Assembly (NCBI RefSeq): GCF_000002875.2
Contig: NC_009398.2
Location: forward strand, 553,878 to 617,877
DNA from: Leishmania infantum JPCM5
Taxonomy: Eukaryota; Euglenozoa; Kinetoplastea; Trypanosomatida; Trypanosomatidae
Direction: 5' to 3'
DNA length: 64,000 bases
Shown: piece after piece, positions 62,704 through 64,000 of the stretch
Layout: each line of letters begins with the position of its first letter
Numbering within the stretch: the first letter of the stretch is position 1
Position numbers and translations under genes: made by a program
Notes under the pieces: generated by a model
The model's database searches: none
The model's input: the letters and a program-made list of their open reading frames with translations, nothing else
Told to the model about the DNA's origin: nothing

Positions 62704-64000
62704 GACTGCCGAGCCGCATCCGGCCTAGCACACGTTGGCCGTCGAACGTGCGCCTCTCACACCACAACAGTTTTCCAGTGTGCAGGCAAGAATGAGTCGG
62801 CTGTGTAAGTGGTGCTCACTGAGAGGGGGGAGGGCTGGCCTTCTGACACTCGTCTCGCCTTCGACCCTTGCCTCTGGTTCCTGTGGACATGCATGCAAAA
62901 TACACCAAATGTACATGAATATCTATTAACGGCCGCACTTATGCACACACTTCTTTTGCTGGTGTTGCACATTGTACTGCCTGATCGATTTGCTGTTGTG
63001 GTTGCCAGTGACCGTTTTGACTGCCTTTTCGTGCTTGTGTGCGTTTGCATGGCGGTTTGGCGGCTTTCCTGCTCGCCTCTGCGCTCCCTTTCCTTTTTGT
63101 TGTTATTGTGGTTTCCCTGTACTCTCTCTGAGGCTGAATTCTTCCCTTTTACATGAACTTTATGTACCTGTTCATGAATGCTTGATTGTGTGTGGCTGCG
63201 TGTGTGTGCGTATCTGTATGTATGTGTGCGATTGTCGGACAACTCCGTGAAACCGTTCTGCGTTGACCGATTCTCTTCTGGATCTGGACTTCACGGGTAT
63301 TAGTAGTGGTAGGATCGCGACCCGCTTGTGTATCTGCGTTAAAAAACATTGCTGCCTATCTTTTGTAGCCATAGTGGCGGCTTGATAGAGGGTGAAGAGC
63401 GCGGCACCGTGAGTGCGCTCTTTTTCTCTCTTTTTGAGTGTATCGATTGTTCTCCCTGTACATATCGATGATCGTGCGAAATCATCCCTCGTTCTGACCC
63501 CATCGCACGCCTCTCCACATAGCGAGAACTTGTATTCGCTGTACCCTAATGAGTTCGCTCTTTTTTTCCCCCTTTTTGTTGTTTTCGAATACCTGTACGG
63601 AATCCTTCGTTTTTTTTTGTGCTTTTTTGTACTTGTCTTTTCTATTTTTTGCTTTCTGTGTGTCGTCGGCGAGCTGTGTGTGCTCTCCTCTCACTTTTCG
63701 TTGTCTTGAATGTGTATTTTTGCAATAGTCGAATAGATGTTGGCCGTGCTGTGCAGAGAGGTGAGATGAGGGTGAAATCGAATCGTTTTATTCAGCTAGC
63801 GTGGAGGCCGAGGAGGGCGCTGCCTCTACTCTTTCGATTCTCTCAGTAAAATCCAGCAGAACAGCGAACTGAGCAGACGCCTGTGCTCTGTGTCATGGCG
63901 CCGCTGGACGGCGACTCCTCATAGTTGCTGGTTGGCTGCCACGGTTAGCGCGAGGAAGAAATTGAAGGGACAAGAAAGACGGCCATGTCGACAAACAAGA
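62704..64000. other. 3' spacer to the window end, no gene seen
   Basis: UTR-like sequence with T-runs near 63561 and 63610. An ATG at 63985 opens a few codons to the window edge, but nothing supports it as a real start. Confidence 0.55.

Noticed and set aside
61676..62728. Plus-strand Arg/Lys-rich frame over the 72-bp repeats
   Set aside because: An alternative frame of the repeat with extreme R/K composition; the C2-protein frame is longer and continues upstream domains.
63985..64000. Start of a next gene at the window edge
   Set aside because: Only five codons are visible and no splice tract lies close by; nothing supports or excludes it.

Overview
The window looks like nuclear chromosomal DNA of a trypanosomatid, almost certainly Leishmania or a close relative in the Leishmaniinae. 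Long GC-rich coding regions without introns all lie on the plus strand. They are separated by 0.5-4 kb spacers full of pyrimidine tracts and (CA)n, (GT)n or (TA)n runs, as expected of a polycistronic unit resolved by trans-splicing. The gene content (MAPKKK-like kinase, short-form SHMT, front-end desaturase, INO1, double-length TyrRS, an SCG-type galactosyltransferase) matches my memory of the end of Leishmania chromosome 14. I could not check this by alignment, and I do not name the species.

Layout. 0-2.8 kb: 3' part of a STE11-like kinase, cut by the window start. 5.7-6.8 kb: a protein with a coiled coil and a UHM/RRM-like C-terminus. 8.5-9.9 kb: SHMT. 12.5-14.2 kb: ER TPR-DnaJ protein (P58IPK type). 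16.3-17.6 kb: cytochrome b5-fusion desaturase. 18.9-20.8 kb: dynein light intermediate chain. 21.7-22.6 kb: relic of a membrane-protein gene. 23.5-25.1 kb: INO1. 26.4-27.3 kb: possible coding relic. 28.1-30.1 kb: TyrRS. 30.9-32.2 kb: unknown protein. 33.0-33.7 kb: p24/GOLD protein. 34.5-34.9 kb: small, probably mitochondrial, membrane protein. 36.3-37.8 kb: pseudogene with several in-frame stops. 39.1-43.2 kb: SCG-type beta-1,3-galactosyltransferase. 44.4-44.9 kb: decayed fragment of a related galactosyltransferase. 46.3-48.0 kb: NEK kinase. 49.7-51.8 kb: unknown helical protein. 52.5-57.8 kb: CFAP44 axonemal protein. 59.6-62.7 kb: C2-like protein with an acidic tail and a 72-bp tandem repeat.

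The most striking non-genic element is a repeat of about 600 bp present in four almost identical copies (three plus, one minus) and one decayed copy. It is probably a SIDER-type degenerate retroposon. The copies bracket the UHM gene (direct), SHMT (inverted) and a 28-kb block of nine genes (direct). That arrangement could support episome formation or copy-number change. The 35.7-46.3 kb segment around the galactosyltransferase is rich in relics: repeat, pseudogene, intact gene, decayed paralogue, decayed repeat.

The genes are functionally mixed, as is normal for trypanosomatid units. Themes are one-carbon and inositol/lipid metabolism (SHMT, INO1, desaturase), the secretory pathway and surface glycan (DnaJ/TPR, p24, galactosyltransferase) and the flagellum/cytoskeleton (DLIC, NEK, CFAP44). 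I found no CRISPR, tRNA or rRNA, and no clearly new multi-gene system. The best leads are the repeat architecture, the pseudogene islands, the UHM-like protein and the expanding C2-repeat protein.
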